From: Planctomyces sp. SH-PL62
Lineage (GTDB): Bacteria > Planctomycetota > Planctomycetia > Isosphaerales > Isosphaeraceae
Direction: 5' to 3'
DNA length: 64,000 nucleotides
Assembly (NCBI RefSeq): GCF_001610895.1
Contig: NZ_CP011273.1
Coordinates: 3,720,001 to 3,784,000, forward strand
The notes beneath the pieces are model-generated. The model saw nothing but the letters and a program-made list of their open reading frames with translations. It was not told the DNA's origin and did no database searches. The translations under genes and the position numbers were made by a program. Below, one piece after another: positions 1 through 12,469 of this stretch (positions are counted from its first letter, which is position 1; every line of letters begins with the position of its first letter).

Positions 1-5209
<5,209 letters not shown>

Positions 5210-5258
5210 GCCGAACTCGGGGGCTCCGACCCCCCGCGACGCCCACCTCCGAAACCCG

Positions 5259-5301
5259 ACGGCCCCGGCCGGCGACCTTGACGTCGCCCGGCCGGGGCCG
5301 T
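5259..5301 (+). terminator. Strong hairpin after gltBD
   Basis: An 18-19 bp GC-rich inverted repeat (ACGGCCCCGGCCGG... pairing with ...CCGGCCGGGGCCGT, one-base bulge, loop cttgac) begins 50 bases after the gltD stop. The following bases are T/C-rich but not a clean U-run, so intrinsic termination is likely rather than certain. The rest of the 5210-5520 gap shows no gene; it holds the leader of the porin gene. Confidence 0.7.
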
Positions 5302-5520
5302 TCGCGTTCTCCTCCCCCCCGCGCGTCATGCCCGGACCAATCGGAGCTATTTCGACGAAAGGGATAATCCTTGGAAGCCGTTCATCCGATCATTCTGCCG
5401 GGGGACCGACGCAAAGCGGTCGCGCAGGCGGCCGTGGACGCGTAGGGTCCGAAAGTGGGGTCACGGACGACCCCTGGATCATGGATTCTCGTTACGAGAC
5501 AGGAAGAAAAGAGAGGCCCT

Positions 5521-7146
5521 ATGAGGTACTGGCTCTGGAGACCGCCGAGGCGCTGGGTATGCTGCATGGCCGCCATCCTCGGCGCGTGGTCGGGGACGGC
5601 CTGGGCTCAGGATCCGGGTCGAGGATTCGCGGAAGCCGCCAAACCCAGACCTGCACGAAGGTTCTTCGACCCATCGACGTGGGGCAAGAGCGGGAAGGCT
5701 GCGACGTCCGCGATCCCGGAACCGGGCGGCGGGAATCGCACCGTGCCGGCCCGCGAGGCCCTCGCGACGGCCCCGCCGCGCGACGAGCGCGTGCGGCTCG
5801 TGCAGCAAGAGGCGCCGCCGGACCTCAAACTCCCCGCGTCCGATCGCAACATCGGTGGAGGTGAGCCGTCCTCGGCGAGCGCCGAGGAAGCGATGGCCGC
5901 CGAGGAGGCTCCTGCCGGGGAGGAGGCTCCCGCCGACGATGCCGGGCAGCCGAAGCACCTCCAGGATCTGCTGGGCTTCGATGAATCCCCCGTGAAGATC
6001 TACGGCTGGATTCAGAACAGCTATACCGGCAACACCAACGGCCGGGGCCGGAGCGGCGAGAACTTCGGCGTGAACCCCAATCACAAGGCCAACTGGTGGA
6101 TGGGGAACCAGTACTACGTCGTTGTGGAGAATCCGCTCGAGCAAAACGACGCGATCAACTTCGGCTTTCGCGTCGACAACCTCTTCGGCAACGACTGGCA
6201 GTTCAACTACATGCAGGGCCTGTTCAACGGGGCCTTCCCGCTGAACTCCTTCGCCGGCTACGACATGGCCCAACTCTATGGCGAGGTCCATCTGCCGATC
6301 CTCACCGAGGGAGGACTGGACGTCAAAGGCGGGCGATTCTATACGCTCGCGGGTTATGAACAGGTGCCGGCGATCGCCCGCCCGCTCCTCTCGACCCCTT
6401 ACATGTTCACCTACGGCCAGCCATTCACCCACACCGGCGTCATGACGACGCTGCACCTGACCGACCGGATCAATCTCTTCAACGGCGCCATCAACGGCTG
6501 GGATCGCTTCATCAACGAACGCTATGTATGGGGCTACCTCGGCGGCTTCTCCTGGACCAGCGAGGACGACCGCACCACCCTGGCCATGACCGCCGTCTGG
6601 GGGCCTAATCAGTTCCCTAGCTTCCTCCCCGCAAACCAGCAGATTTATCCGGGAGGCTACGTCAACATCCCGTCGGTCGCCGGCCTCCGCAATCCCGGCT
6701 ACTGGCGCAACGACCGCACGCTGTTCACCTGGGTCGGCACCCACAGGTGGACCGACAAGCTGACGCAGGTCATGGAGACCGACCAGGGGTGGGAGCGGGC
6801 GATCCCCGGCCTCGGCTCGGGCGGCCAGAACGGCGCCCCCCGCGACGCCACCTGGTTCAGCTTCGGCAACTGGTTCCTCTACGAGTTCAACCCCAAGCTC
6901 ACCGGCGTCTGGCGCTCCGAAGTCTTCTGGGACCCCCAGGGGGCGCGGACGCAGAAAATGCTCAACGGCGAATTCGTCGGCGACCGCTTCTATGAGATGA
7001 CCGTGGGCGCGATCTACAAGCCGCACCCGAACCTCTGGATCCGCCCCGAGGCCCGGTACGACTGGTCGCAGTATCACCCGGCCTACACCGACGACACCCG
7101 CAAGAGCCAGTTCACCCTCGGGATCGACGCGATCATCCTCTGGTGA
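5521..7146 (+). CDS. Porin-like outer-membrane beta-barrel protein (BBP2 type)
   Basis: The product is about 541 residues. The start at 5521 is preferred over an upstream in-frame codon because AGAGAGG lies just before it and the N-terminus then forms a signal peptide (basic MRYWLWRPPRR, hydrophobic core, cleavage after TAWA). A low-complexity Ala/Glu/Pro-rich stretch covers about residues 60-145. From about residue 155 (KIYGWIQNSYTGN) the protein is rich in aromatic, alternating strands (YVVVENPLEQND, FGFRVDNLFG, YDMAQLYGEV, GGRFYTLAGYE) typical of the planctomycete BBP2/OmpL-like porins, and it ends in a strand finishing with tryptophan (AIILW). It should sit in the outer membrane. Its place between gltBD and amt suggests it lets a nitrogen compound or ion into the periplasm, but that is inference from position only. 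Confidence 0.8.
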   Translation: MRYWLWRPPRRWVCCMAAILGAWSGTAWAQDPGRGFAEAAKPRPARRFFDPSTWGKSGKAATSAIPEPGGGNRTVPAREALATAPPRDERVRLVQQEAPPDLKLPASDRNIGGGEPSSASAEEAMAAEEAPAGEEAPADDAGQPKHLQDLLGFDESPVKIYGWIQNSYTGNTNGRGRSGENFGVNPNHKANWWMGNQYYVVVENPLEQNDAINFGFRVDNLFGNDWQFNYMQGLFNGAFPLNSFAGYDMAQLYGEVHLPILTEGGLDVKGGRFYTLAGYEQVPAIARPLLSTPYMFTYGQPFTHTGVMTTLHLTDRINLFNGAINGWDRFINERYVWGYLGGFSWTSEDDRTTLAMTAVWGPNQFPSFLPANQQIYPGGYVNIPSVAGLRNPGYWRNDRTLFTWVGTHRWTDKLTQVMETDQGWERAIPGLGSGGQNGAPRDATWFSFGNWFLYEFNPKLTGVWRSEVFWDPQGARTQKMLNGEFVGDRFYEMTVGAIYKPHPNLWIRPEARYDWSQYHPAYTDDTRKSQFTLGIDAIILW

Positions 7147-7338
7147 TCCGACCATACCTTCTGCCTTTCTCCGCGGCGTCCCTCTCCCGCCGCGTTTCAT
7201 CTCCGCTTCGATGCCCCTCGGCGCCTTCCCCTCCTGCCGTGATTCGCCCCTCGAACACCCCGCCGCGGCGTCCCTCCGCGCCGCGCACCCACGCTTCACA
7301 AGCGGCGTCCCGCCTTCTCCTCGCGACTTTTCGGCGAC

Positions 7339-7354
7339 TGGCACGACCAATGCA
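7339..7354 (+). promoter_or_regulatory. Sigma-54 type -24/-12 promoter upstream of amt
   Basis: The sequence TGGCACGACCAATGCA matches the sigma-54 consensus TGGCACG-N4-TTGCA at all but one base. The invariant GG (7340-7341) and GC (7352-7353) are separated by exactly 10 bases, as required. It faces amt, whose start codon is about 185 bases downstream. amt genes are classic NtrC/sigma-54 targets. No NtrC-type site was clearly recognised nearby. The rest of the 7147-7538 gap holds no gene. Confidence 0.65.
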
Positions 7355-7424
7355 CTGCGACCTTGCACGACGCTCTCATCGTGTCCTCTCCGCTGACTCG
7401 ACTCGCCGACTTTCATGCGTCTAA

Positions 7425-7434
7425 ATCACGTGAT
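7425..7434. promoter_or_regulatory. Palindrome ATCACGTGAT in amt leader
   Basis: A perfect 10-bp palindrome lies about 105 bases before the amt start and about 70 bases after the predicted sigma-54 promoter. It could be an operator, but a 10-bp palindrome can occur by chance and no matching regulator is known here. Confidence 0.25.
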
Positions 7435-7538
7435 AATCGAGATTTACGAATCGCATGGGTGACGACGGCCGCCGCGTCCGGCCTCGACGTCGAGATGTCG
7501 AGATCCGCTCTTCGCCTAACTTCTAGCAGGACCTGCCC

Positions 7539-8927
7539 ATGAAACGTGCAGCGACCCCCTTCCTCCTCCTGGTAGCCCTGGCGGTCCTCGCCCTGATCCC
7601 GTTCAATCTGGGGAGGGAGCTGCCCGCCGGCAACGAGCCGAATTCGGGCGACGTGGCCTGGATGCTGACGGCGTCGGCCCTGGTCCTGCTGATGACCCCG
7701 GGGCTCTCGTTCTTCTACGGCGGCATGGTCGGCAGCAAGAACGTCGTCTCCACGATGCTCCAGAGCGTGATCGCCCTGGGGGTCATCAGCCTGCTCTGGG
7801 TCTTCGTCGGCTTCAGCCTGGCGTTCGGCGACGACGTCGGCGGCATCATCGGCGACCCCCGGACGTTCTTCATGTTCGACAACGACGTCGCCGGCACGAT
7901 CACCCTGGGCCAGGGGGACGCAGCCGTGAAGATGGGGATCCCGCTCCTCCTCTTCTCGATGTTCCAGCTGAAGTTCGCGATCATCACGCCGGCCCTGATC
8001 ACCGGCTCGTTCGCCGAGCGGGTGCGGTTCTCGGCCTACCTGCTGTTCATGGTGCTGTTCAGCCTGATCATCTACTCGCCGCTGGCCCACATGACCTGGC
8101 ACCCCCAGGGCCTGTTCGCCGCGTGGGGCGTTAAGGACTTCGCCGGCGGGACCGTGGTCCACATGTCGGCGGGCTTCGCGGCCCTGGCCGGGGCGATGTT
8201 CCTGGGCCGCCGCAAGAGTCACATCAACAACGTGGCGCATGAACCGGCGAACATCCCGTACGTCCTGCTCGGGACGGGCATGCTCTGGTTCGGCTGGTTC
8301 GGCTTCAACGCCGGCTCGGCCCTCGCCGCCGACAAGGTGGCCACCCTGGCGTTCGCGACGACCAACACGGCCTCGGCCATGGCGATGCTCGGCTGGATGT
8401 TCTTCGACTGGATGCGCGGCAAGAAGCCCTCGGCGATGGGAGCCTGCATCGGCGCCGTCGTCGGCCTGGTGGCCATCACCCCGGCCGCCGGCTTCGTCAC
8501 GGTCCGACACAGCCTCGTGATCGGCCTGGTCGCCGGCGTGGTCTCCAACCTCGCGGTCTCGATGAAGACCAGGTCGACCCTCGACGACACGCTCGACGTC
8601 TTCCCCTGCCACGGCGTCGGCGGCATCGTCGGCATGATCGCCACGGGGATCTTCGCCCAGGACGTCGGCCTCTGGTACGGCCAGACAGAGACCTTCAAGT
8701 ACCACATGATCGCCCTGGTCATCGTCGCCGTCTTCTCGTTCTTCGGCTCGCTGGCCCTCTACAAGCTCGTCGATATGATCATCCCGCTTCGCGTCACCGA
8801 CGACCAGGAACAGCTGGGCCTCGACCTCAGCCAGCACGGCGAGGCCGCCTGGCGGCTCAACGGCCTGCTCGCCCACGCCCATCACGACGTGGTCGTCGAA
8901 GAGGCGCTCGTCGCCACCGTCGATTGA
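7539..8927 (+). CDS. amt: Ammonium transporter, Amt family
   Basis: A 462-residue polytopic inner-membrane protein with about 11 transmembrane helices after an N-terminal hydrophobic, possibly cleaved, segment. Family signatures are TPGLSFFYGGMV, the pore-histidine region GGTVVHMSAGFAAL (first conserved His), the Amt signature around FGFNAGSALAAD, and FPCHGVGGIVGMI (second pore His). It conducts ammonium/ammonia into the cytoplasm to feed glutamine synthetase. The start is preceded by AGGA. A terminator hairpin follows, and a sigma-54 type promoter lies upstream. No glnK is visible next to it, which is unusual since amt and glnK are often paired. The assignment is secure. Confidence 0.96.
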   Translation: MKRAATPFLLLVALAVLALIPFNLGRELPAGNEPNSGDVAWMLTASALVLLMTPGLSFFYGGMVGSKNVVSTMLQSVIALGVISLLWVFVGFSLAFGDDVGGIIGDPRTFFMFDNDVAGTITLGQGDAAVKMGIPLLLFSMFQLKFAIITPALITGSFAERVRFSAYLLFMVLFSLIIYSPLAHMTWHPQGLFAAWGVKDFAGGTVVHMSAGFAALAGAMFLGRRKSHINNVAHEPANIPYVLLGTGMLWFGWFGFNAGSALAADKVATLAFATTNTASAMAMLGWMFFDWMRGKKPSAMGACIGAVVGLVAITPAAGFVTVRHSLVIGLVAGVVSNLAVSMKTRSTLDDTLDVFPCHGVGGIVGMIATGIFAQDVGLWYGQTETFKYHMIALVIVAVFSFFGSLALYKLVDMIIPLRVTDDQEQLGLDLSQHGEAAWRLNGLLAHAHHDVVVEEALVATVD

Positions 8928-8969
8928 CCGCGAGTCATCGCCGCTGCATCCTCATGACGTGATCTTATG

Positions 8970-9005
8970 ACGGGATCCTTCCGATTCGCATCGGACGGAT
9001 CCCGT
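8970..9005 (+). terminator. Terminator of amt
   Basis: An inverted repeat with outer arms ACGGGATCC and GGATCCCGT and an inner CCGA/TCGG stem is followed by ttccgttccc. It begins 43 bases after the amt stop and is well placed as the intrinsic terminator. Confidence 0.75.
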
Positions 9006-9218
9006 TTCCGTTCCCTGGGATGCGTTGCGGCGATTACGGGACCGACGCCGATGCCCCAGCCCGCTTGATTCAAGGCAGACGACGCCTGCCGAGCGGCAGA
9101 TCGTGACGCCGGGACGCGGGGGAGTCAGGCGCGGTCGCAGAATATGCCCCTGGGTCGGGAAAGCGGGACCAGGCCGTGATCGGACCTTTCGATCGGCCGG
9201 TCCTTTCGAAACGAAAAC

Positions 9219-9240
9219 GGGGGACGCCGTAGCGTCCCCC
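9219..9240 (-). terminator. Original terminator of glnA, now separated from it
   Basis: A perfect 9-bp stem (GGGGGACGC / GCGTCCCCC, loop cgta) is followed, on the minus strand, by GTTTTCGTTTCG, which is a U-rich run. It therefore terminates leftward transcription. No leftward gene ends next to it now. It lies 18 bases outside the left repeat of the mobile element, where the glnA 3' end would have been before insertion. I infer it is the ancestral glnA terminator. Confidence 0.7.
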
Positions 9241-9258
9241 GCCCTGGGTTCATCAGGA

Positions 9259-9277
9259 TTACTTGATGAACAGCATC
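9259..9277. repeat. Left attachment site (attL)
   Basis: TTACTTGATGAACAGCATC is identical to the last 19 bases of glnA at 12451-12469; the bases on either side differ. It lies within a short inverted repeat, TTCATCA-N8-TGATGAA (9249-9270), as expected for the core binding sites of a tyrosine recombinase. Confidence 0.85.
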
Positions 9278-9305
9278 ACTCAAGTTACGCTGTAGGTTGC
9301 GATTG

Positions 9306-9376
9306 TGTAACAGGTTACGCCAAGGGTTTACCAACGGTCAAGGGTAAAGGCCGGTATGCGACACTTGTAACAGGTT
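9306..9376. repeat. Direct repeats TGTAACAGGTT (candidate arm sites)
   Basis: The 11-mer TGTAACAGGTT occurs at 9306-9316 and again at 9366-9376, 60 bases apart and just inside the left attachment site. The first copy also forms GTAAC-AG-GTTAC. Repeats at this distance from an att core could be arm-type recombinase or accessory-factor sites, or part of a replication origin. The function is inference. Confidence 0.4.
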
Positions 9377-9590
9377 TGGCTTGTGTTAAGATGGGAAATA
9401 TGGGAGTTGTAGGATGGTTGCCTGCAAGGTTGCTTTGAACGTATGCTCAGTAGTGGGTTTGAAAACATAAGTCCATGGTTGCTTGCATGAGGGATTGGGT
9501 TTGCAGGGCTAGGTTCGTCCTCCCTCCCTTCGGTCGGTGCGGAGCCGATGGGCCTGCGGCCCACCGACTGTCTTTGCCCACAAGGGCTTA

Positions 9591-9607
9591 GGTCAAGTCT
9601 ATTGACC
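9591..9607. promoter_or_regulatory. Inverted repeat GGTCAA-N5-TTGACC inside the element
   Basis: Perfect 6-bp arms around gtcta. Immediately left of it, 9530-9570 contains another structured stretch (GTCGGTG ... CACCGAC with inner GGGCC/GGCCC). These are downstream of the last leftward gene of the element and may be a terminator, an operator or a replication structure. The remainder of 9278-9691 shows no convincing gene. Confidence 0.35.
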
Positions 9608-9691
9608 ATGTGATAACGTCAGGAATTGTTAATGTGATTAACAAGGCCAGGCCAGCAAACCAAAAATTGTGGCGGAATCTGGGCGGTCTGG

Positions 9692-10108
9692 TCAGGTTAA
9701 CAAGGGCTTGAGGGCGATGGGGGTTCGCCATAAAAAATTGTGGGCCGCAAGCGTCCGACGGAGAAAAGTTATAGCTGCGGGCTTATATGACGACCTAAGC
9801 ATGAGCAGGCATGCTGATGCGTTGGTTCGTTCGCCGCTGGGCGTCTGGCAACTGTCAGGAGTGTCGGTAATATTGATCTTACTTGTGGGAGCCGGTTCGC
9901 CGCCTGATCTGGGGGCGATACCAGCCGTTGAACGATGCCGATCCGTCCGACAGGGTTTCCCCCTGGTCTGGACGGCCTGGGAGCTGTCCAATACGTCCCT
10001 CATGTACTCTGGGCTGACCCCCCACTTCTGGGCGTAGTCGGACAGGCCGACAGCCTCATCGGCCGACCTGGGAAGACGGCTGACGAACCTATGCCTGTCC
10101 GCCTCCAT
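9692..10108 (-). CDS. Small protein of the element, possible helix-turn-helix
   Basis: A 138-residue frame begins 4 bases after the stop of the Rep-like gene, with AGGTGAGG immediately before its ATG, so translation is likely coupled. Residues about 22-42 (LSDYAQKWGVSPEYMRDVLD) have the spacing of a DNA-binding helix-turn-helix, compatible with an excisionase or copy-control protein. The C-terminal two thirds are low in recognisable structure. No family is recognised. The evidence that it is a gene is its ribosome site and position, not homology. Confidence 0.45.
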   Translation of the reverse strand: MEADRHRFVSRLPRSADEAVGLSDYAQKWGVSPEYMRDVLDSSQAVQTRGKPCRTDRHRSTAGIAPRSGGEPAPTSKINITDTPDSCQTPSGERTNASACLLMLRSSYKPAAITFLRRTLAAHNFLWRTPIALKPLLT

Positions 10109-10112
10109 GTCC

Positions 10113-10985
10113 TCACCTGGGACGTAGACTCTCTGACACTTGTCCTGAGTGGTCGTAAGTTCTATCTTGCTTGTTGGGAGCCGGTTCCGGCTTAGTCAGC
10201 GCCAACCACTCCCTGATGACCTTGGCCCAGACCTCATCGGCTGATGTGTCGCCCCAGAATCCAGCCGTCGCCCATGTGCATTCCAGACCGGACGATGAGG
10301 GCAGGTAGTGGGCCTGATCCCTGACCCTGGCGACCGGCTTGGCCTGGTAGTGGGCCGACGCCTCAATGTCGCCTGGGACGACCAGGCTCAGACGACGACC
10401 CCCAGCCCTGACCCATGCCTTCGCCCAGAAGTCATGCAGGGGCGTCAGGGGGGCGTTCGTCCAGACCCCCACATCCCAGTGGCAAGCGTCAGGGGCCGTA
10501 ACATGGATCGTCCCATGAACTTGGACGACGTAACCATGACGGTCGGCCCATCGCTTGATTGATTTCAGGAACTTGGCCCTGGCGTCCCTGTGCATGCTTG
10601 CAGTTGAGCCGGCGGCCATCATCAGGTTGCCGGTCAGGACTTGGTATCCCTTGGCTTGCTGGTCGGACAAGTGCCTAGAAAGACATGTCCCCAACTTCCT
10701 TGACCAGTTCTTCTGACAGTCCAGGGAGCACCTGGGATTGCGACACTTGCAGACGTATCCCTTTTGTTGGCTTAGACTTCGGAAATGACTTGCGGCCCTG
10801 CATGTGTACCTGGGATTTTGCTGTGCGAACTGATTGGTGTTTGAGATACTTACATGAGTCAAGGTTGTTGATCCTATCGCCCTGGCAGGGGCACATATTC
10901 TGGGGCCTGGATGGTTTCGTCGCCATTCAGGCCCTTTCTCTTTCTCATGTAGCCATTCCTTTATTGGCTTTGCATTGCAAAGCAT
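10113..10985 (-). CDS. Rep-like (possible rolling-circle initiator) protein
   Basis: The frame is 290 residues; the true N-terminus is uncertain because the first 60 residues look poorly conserved and a palindrome overlaps the start. A cysteine cluster at about C79, C81, C86 and C90 (CKCRNPRCSLDC) resembles the zinc-binding region before the catalytic domain of some Rep proteins. Residues 135-175 (KSIKRWADRHGY, VHGTIHVT, CHWDVGVW) resemble the HUH region in order and spacing, but with HWD instead of a strict His-x-His. Tyrosines at 213 and 227 followed by GFWG (242-245) resemble the catalytic-Tyr helix and the RFWG-like motif of such proteins. I infer a replication initiator for the element's excised form. 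It could instead be a different planctomycete-specific DNA-binding family. Confidence 0.55.
   Translation of the reverse strand: MLCNAKPIKEWLHEKEKGPEWRRNHPGPRICAPARAIGSTTLTHVSISNTNQFAQQNPRYTCRAASHFRSLSQQKGYVCKCRNPRCSLDCQKNWSRKLGTCLSRHLSDQQAKGYQVLTGNLMMAAGSTASMHRDARAKFLKSIKRWADRHGYVVQVHGTIHVTAPDACHWDVGVWTNAPLTPLHDFWAKAWVRAGGRRLSLVVPGDIEASAHYQAKPVARVRDQAHYLPSSSGLECTWATAGFWGDTSADEVWAKVIREWLALTKPEPAPNKQDRTYDHSGQVSESLRPR
10968..10982. promoter_or_regulatory. Palindrome overlapping the rep start
   Basis: CTTTGCATTGCAAAG has perfect 7-bp arms around one central base. It covers the first codons of the annotated rep frame. It may be an operator for copy control, in which case the real start is further downstream. 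Confidence 0.35.
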
Positions 10986-11170
10986 TGTGGTTAACCGGAT
11001 TTAATCTTTGCCAGCAAGCCGTCTAGGACGCTCCGGTCTTCCAGGGCCGGTCAGGGGCCTTGTGGGGCGTCCCAGGGGCCTTCTGCGGCGTCTCAGCGGC
11101 CTTGTGGCGGATGATGATGGGGGTGGGATGCCATCGCTTCGCGACGGACATCCCTACCCCTTTCAATCTT

Positions 11171-11225
11171 GGCCGATGGAGGGCCGATGGGGGGCCGATG
11201 GGGGCCGATGGGGGGCCGACGGCCG
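11171..11225. repeat. Iteron-like tandem array GGCCGATGG
   Basis: Four to five copies of GGCCGATGG(R)G in units of 10-11 bases start at about 11171, 11182, 11193, 11203 and 11214, the last degenerate (GGCCGAC, GGCCGAA). The array lies in the gap between the recombinase stop and the rep start. A second, looser repeat with a period of about 21 bases (AGGGGCCTTGTGG variants) occupies 11050-11110. Short tandem repeats directly upstream of a rep gene are the usual layout of a plasmid origin. Confidence 0.6.
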
Positions 11226-11227
11226 AA

Positions 11228-12337
11228 TCAGAAGTGGATATCCTGGACTGCCTGGATTTTGGCCTGATCCCTGACTTGGGCGTACCTTTGGGTGGTCTTC
11301 AAGTTGCGATGACCTAGTTGCCCAGCGATCGTCTGAATGGGGATTTTGGCGTCCACAAGGCTTGTGGCAAGAGTGTGGCGGAGAGCGTGGTTGAAACTGC
11401 CGCCCTTGAAGTCGATCTTGTGCCGCTTCGCAAGTTGGCGGAGATGGTAGTACGACATCGCCGCCGTAGTGCAGGCTGGGAACAGTCTGCCCTTGCCCAT
11501 CCGCCTCTGGAGTACGCCCCAGCCACCGGAAGCCACCGCCGCTGTGTAGCCGATCTTCGCCTTGTCATGCTCTGGCGGCACTTCCACCGTCCAGTTCTTG
11601 CAGTTGATCCAGGACGATTCCATGTGGATCGTCGCCGACACCCTCATGCCGCTGTTCAGCATGAGGATCGCAAGGTCGGCATAGTGGTCAGGAATCTTCC
11701 CTGACTCCCTGTCGGCTTCAACCGCTTCGACGAACGCCTTGACCTGTTCAGGCTCAAGGTACTTCGTCTTCTCTCTTCTGGGATAGGCTTCTCTCAGGAC
11801 AGGAACTACGGCGGAGACAGGGTTGTCCTGGATGATCTTCGCCTTCCTGGCCGCTGAGAACACACCGCTCAGCAACTCCAACTCCGACAGGGCCGTCTGC
11901 GGCTTCACTTTGATCTTGAGACGTGGATCAACCTTGTGGAGACGCCACTGGAAGAACCCCTTGATGACAGCCTCATCTACGTCCTCAAGGCGGTTCAGGC
12001 GGAGATCTCTGGCGTAGGCCAGGAAGTTGTCCTGGATGCCCCTGAGTCGCTTGGACGACCCAGGCCGCTTGTGGAGGCGGTAGTCCTGGAAGTGAGACTC
12101 CATGAACCCCTCTAATGTGGATTTAGAGGGGGACATGGAGTGTGGAACCGGAAGTGTGGACTTCGTTGCCGAATTTGGGCTCAAAAGCCTATCGGCGAGA
12201 ACTTGGACATCGGCAGGGATCGGCTTGCTGGCCTCACCCTGACTTGCTGGGCGGAGAGTATGCCGCTTCTCTTTACCTGCGACCTTTACCTTGACGACCC
12301 AACACCCTCTGGTGTTGTCCAGGAATACGCTTGCCAT
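11228..12337 (-). CDS. Tyrosine recombinase (site-specific integrase)
   Basis: The product is about 369 residues from the ATG at 12337, which has AGAGG before it; an upstream in-frame ATG lacks such a site. An N-terminal SAM-like core-binding domain (residues about 70-165) precedes the catalytic domain. The catalytic set is complete: Arg in SGMRVSA (about R232), Lys in DKAKIG (about 259-261), H-x-x-R in NHALRHT (about H317, R320), His in LGHRNL (about H343) and nucleophile Tyr in TTQRYAQV (about Y352). It lies next to the att repeat at the glnA end, as integrases usually do, and is the likely agent of insertion into glnA. The first 113 bases upstream to the att site hold no other gene. Confidence 0.92.
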   Translation of the reverse strand: MASVFLDNTRGCWVVKVKVAGKEKRHTLRPASQGEASKPIPADVQVLADRLLSPNSATKSTLPVPHSMSPSKSTLEGFMESHFQDYRLHKRPGSSKRLRGIQDNFLAYARDLRLNRLEDVDEAVIKGFFQWRLHKVDPRLKIKVKPQTALSELELLSGVFSAARKAKIIQDNPVSAVVPVLREAYPRREKTKYLEPEQVKAFVEAVEADRESGKIPDHYADLAILMLNSGMRVSATIHMESSWINCKNWTVEVPPEHDKAKIGYTAAVASGGWGVLQRRMGKGRLFPACTTAAMSYYHLRQLAKRHKIDFKGGSFNHALRHTLATSLVDAKIPIQTIAGQLGHRNLKTTQRYAQVRDQAKIQAVQDIHF

Positions 12338-12450
12338 CCATGAGCCTCTTGCTGTCCATCGCAGTGCCTCTAGCGATGAGGAAGCGGGGGCGAACACCTT
12401 GCTCACCCCCATGAAGGCTCATATTAGCAAGTTCACTCATCAAGAGAAAC

Positions 12451-12469
12451 TTACTTGATGAACAGCATC
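12451..12469. repeat. Right attachment site (attR) = glnA 3' end
   Basis: This copy of TTACTTGATGAACAGCATC encodes the last six residues (MLFIK plus the partial codon before) and the stop of glnA on the minus strand. An inverted repeat TCATCAAG-N9-CTTGATGA (12437-12461) spans the element side of the junction. Insertion therefore keeps glnA intact. Confidence 0.85.

Larger units (their letters stand above)
9259..12469. mobile_element. Integrated int-rep element in the 3' end of glnA
   Basis: The element is bounded by a perfect 19-bp direct repeat, at 9259-9277 and at 12451-12469. The right copy is the real 3' end of glnA including its stop codon; the left copy is a stranded duplicate. The unit length is 3192 bp. 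On the minus strand, starting at the glnA side, it encodes a tyrosine recombinase, an iteron-like repeat block, a Rep-like protein and a small coupled gene. Base composition is visibly less GC-rich than the neighbours, especially at 9280-9840 and 10660-11000. The layout is that of a minimal integrative plasmid or satellite: recombinase at one end next to the attachment site, replication functions inside, no transfer genes seen. Confidence 0.85.

Noticed and set aside
8928-9258. tRNA gene as the attachment site
   Set aside because: Integrases often use tRNA ends, so I looked for one; none is recognisable, and the repeat matches the glnA 3' end exactly.
9328-9609. 93-codon leftward frame inside the mobile element
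   Set aside because: No ribosome site, and it spans the hairpins and repeats of the element's left end; more likely non-coding.
11171-11225. CRISPR array interpretation of the GGCCGATGG repeats
   Set aside because: Units are only 10-11 bp and directly adjacent, so they fit iterons and not a CRISPR.
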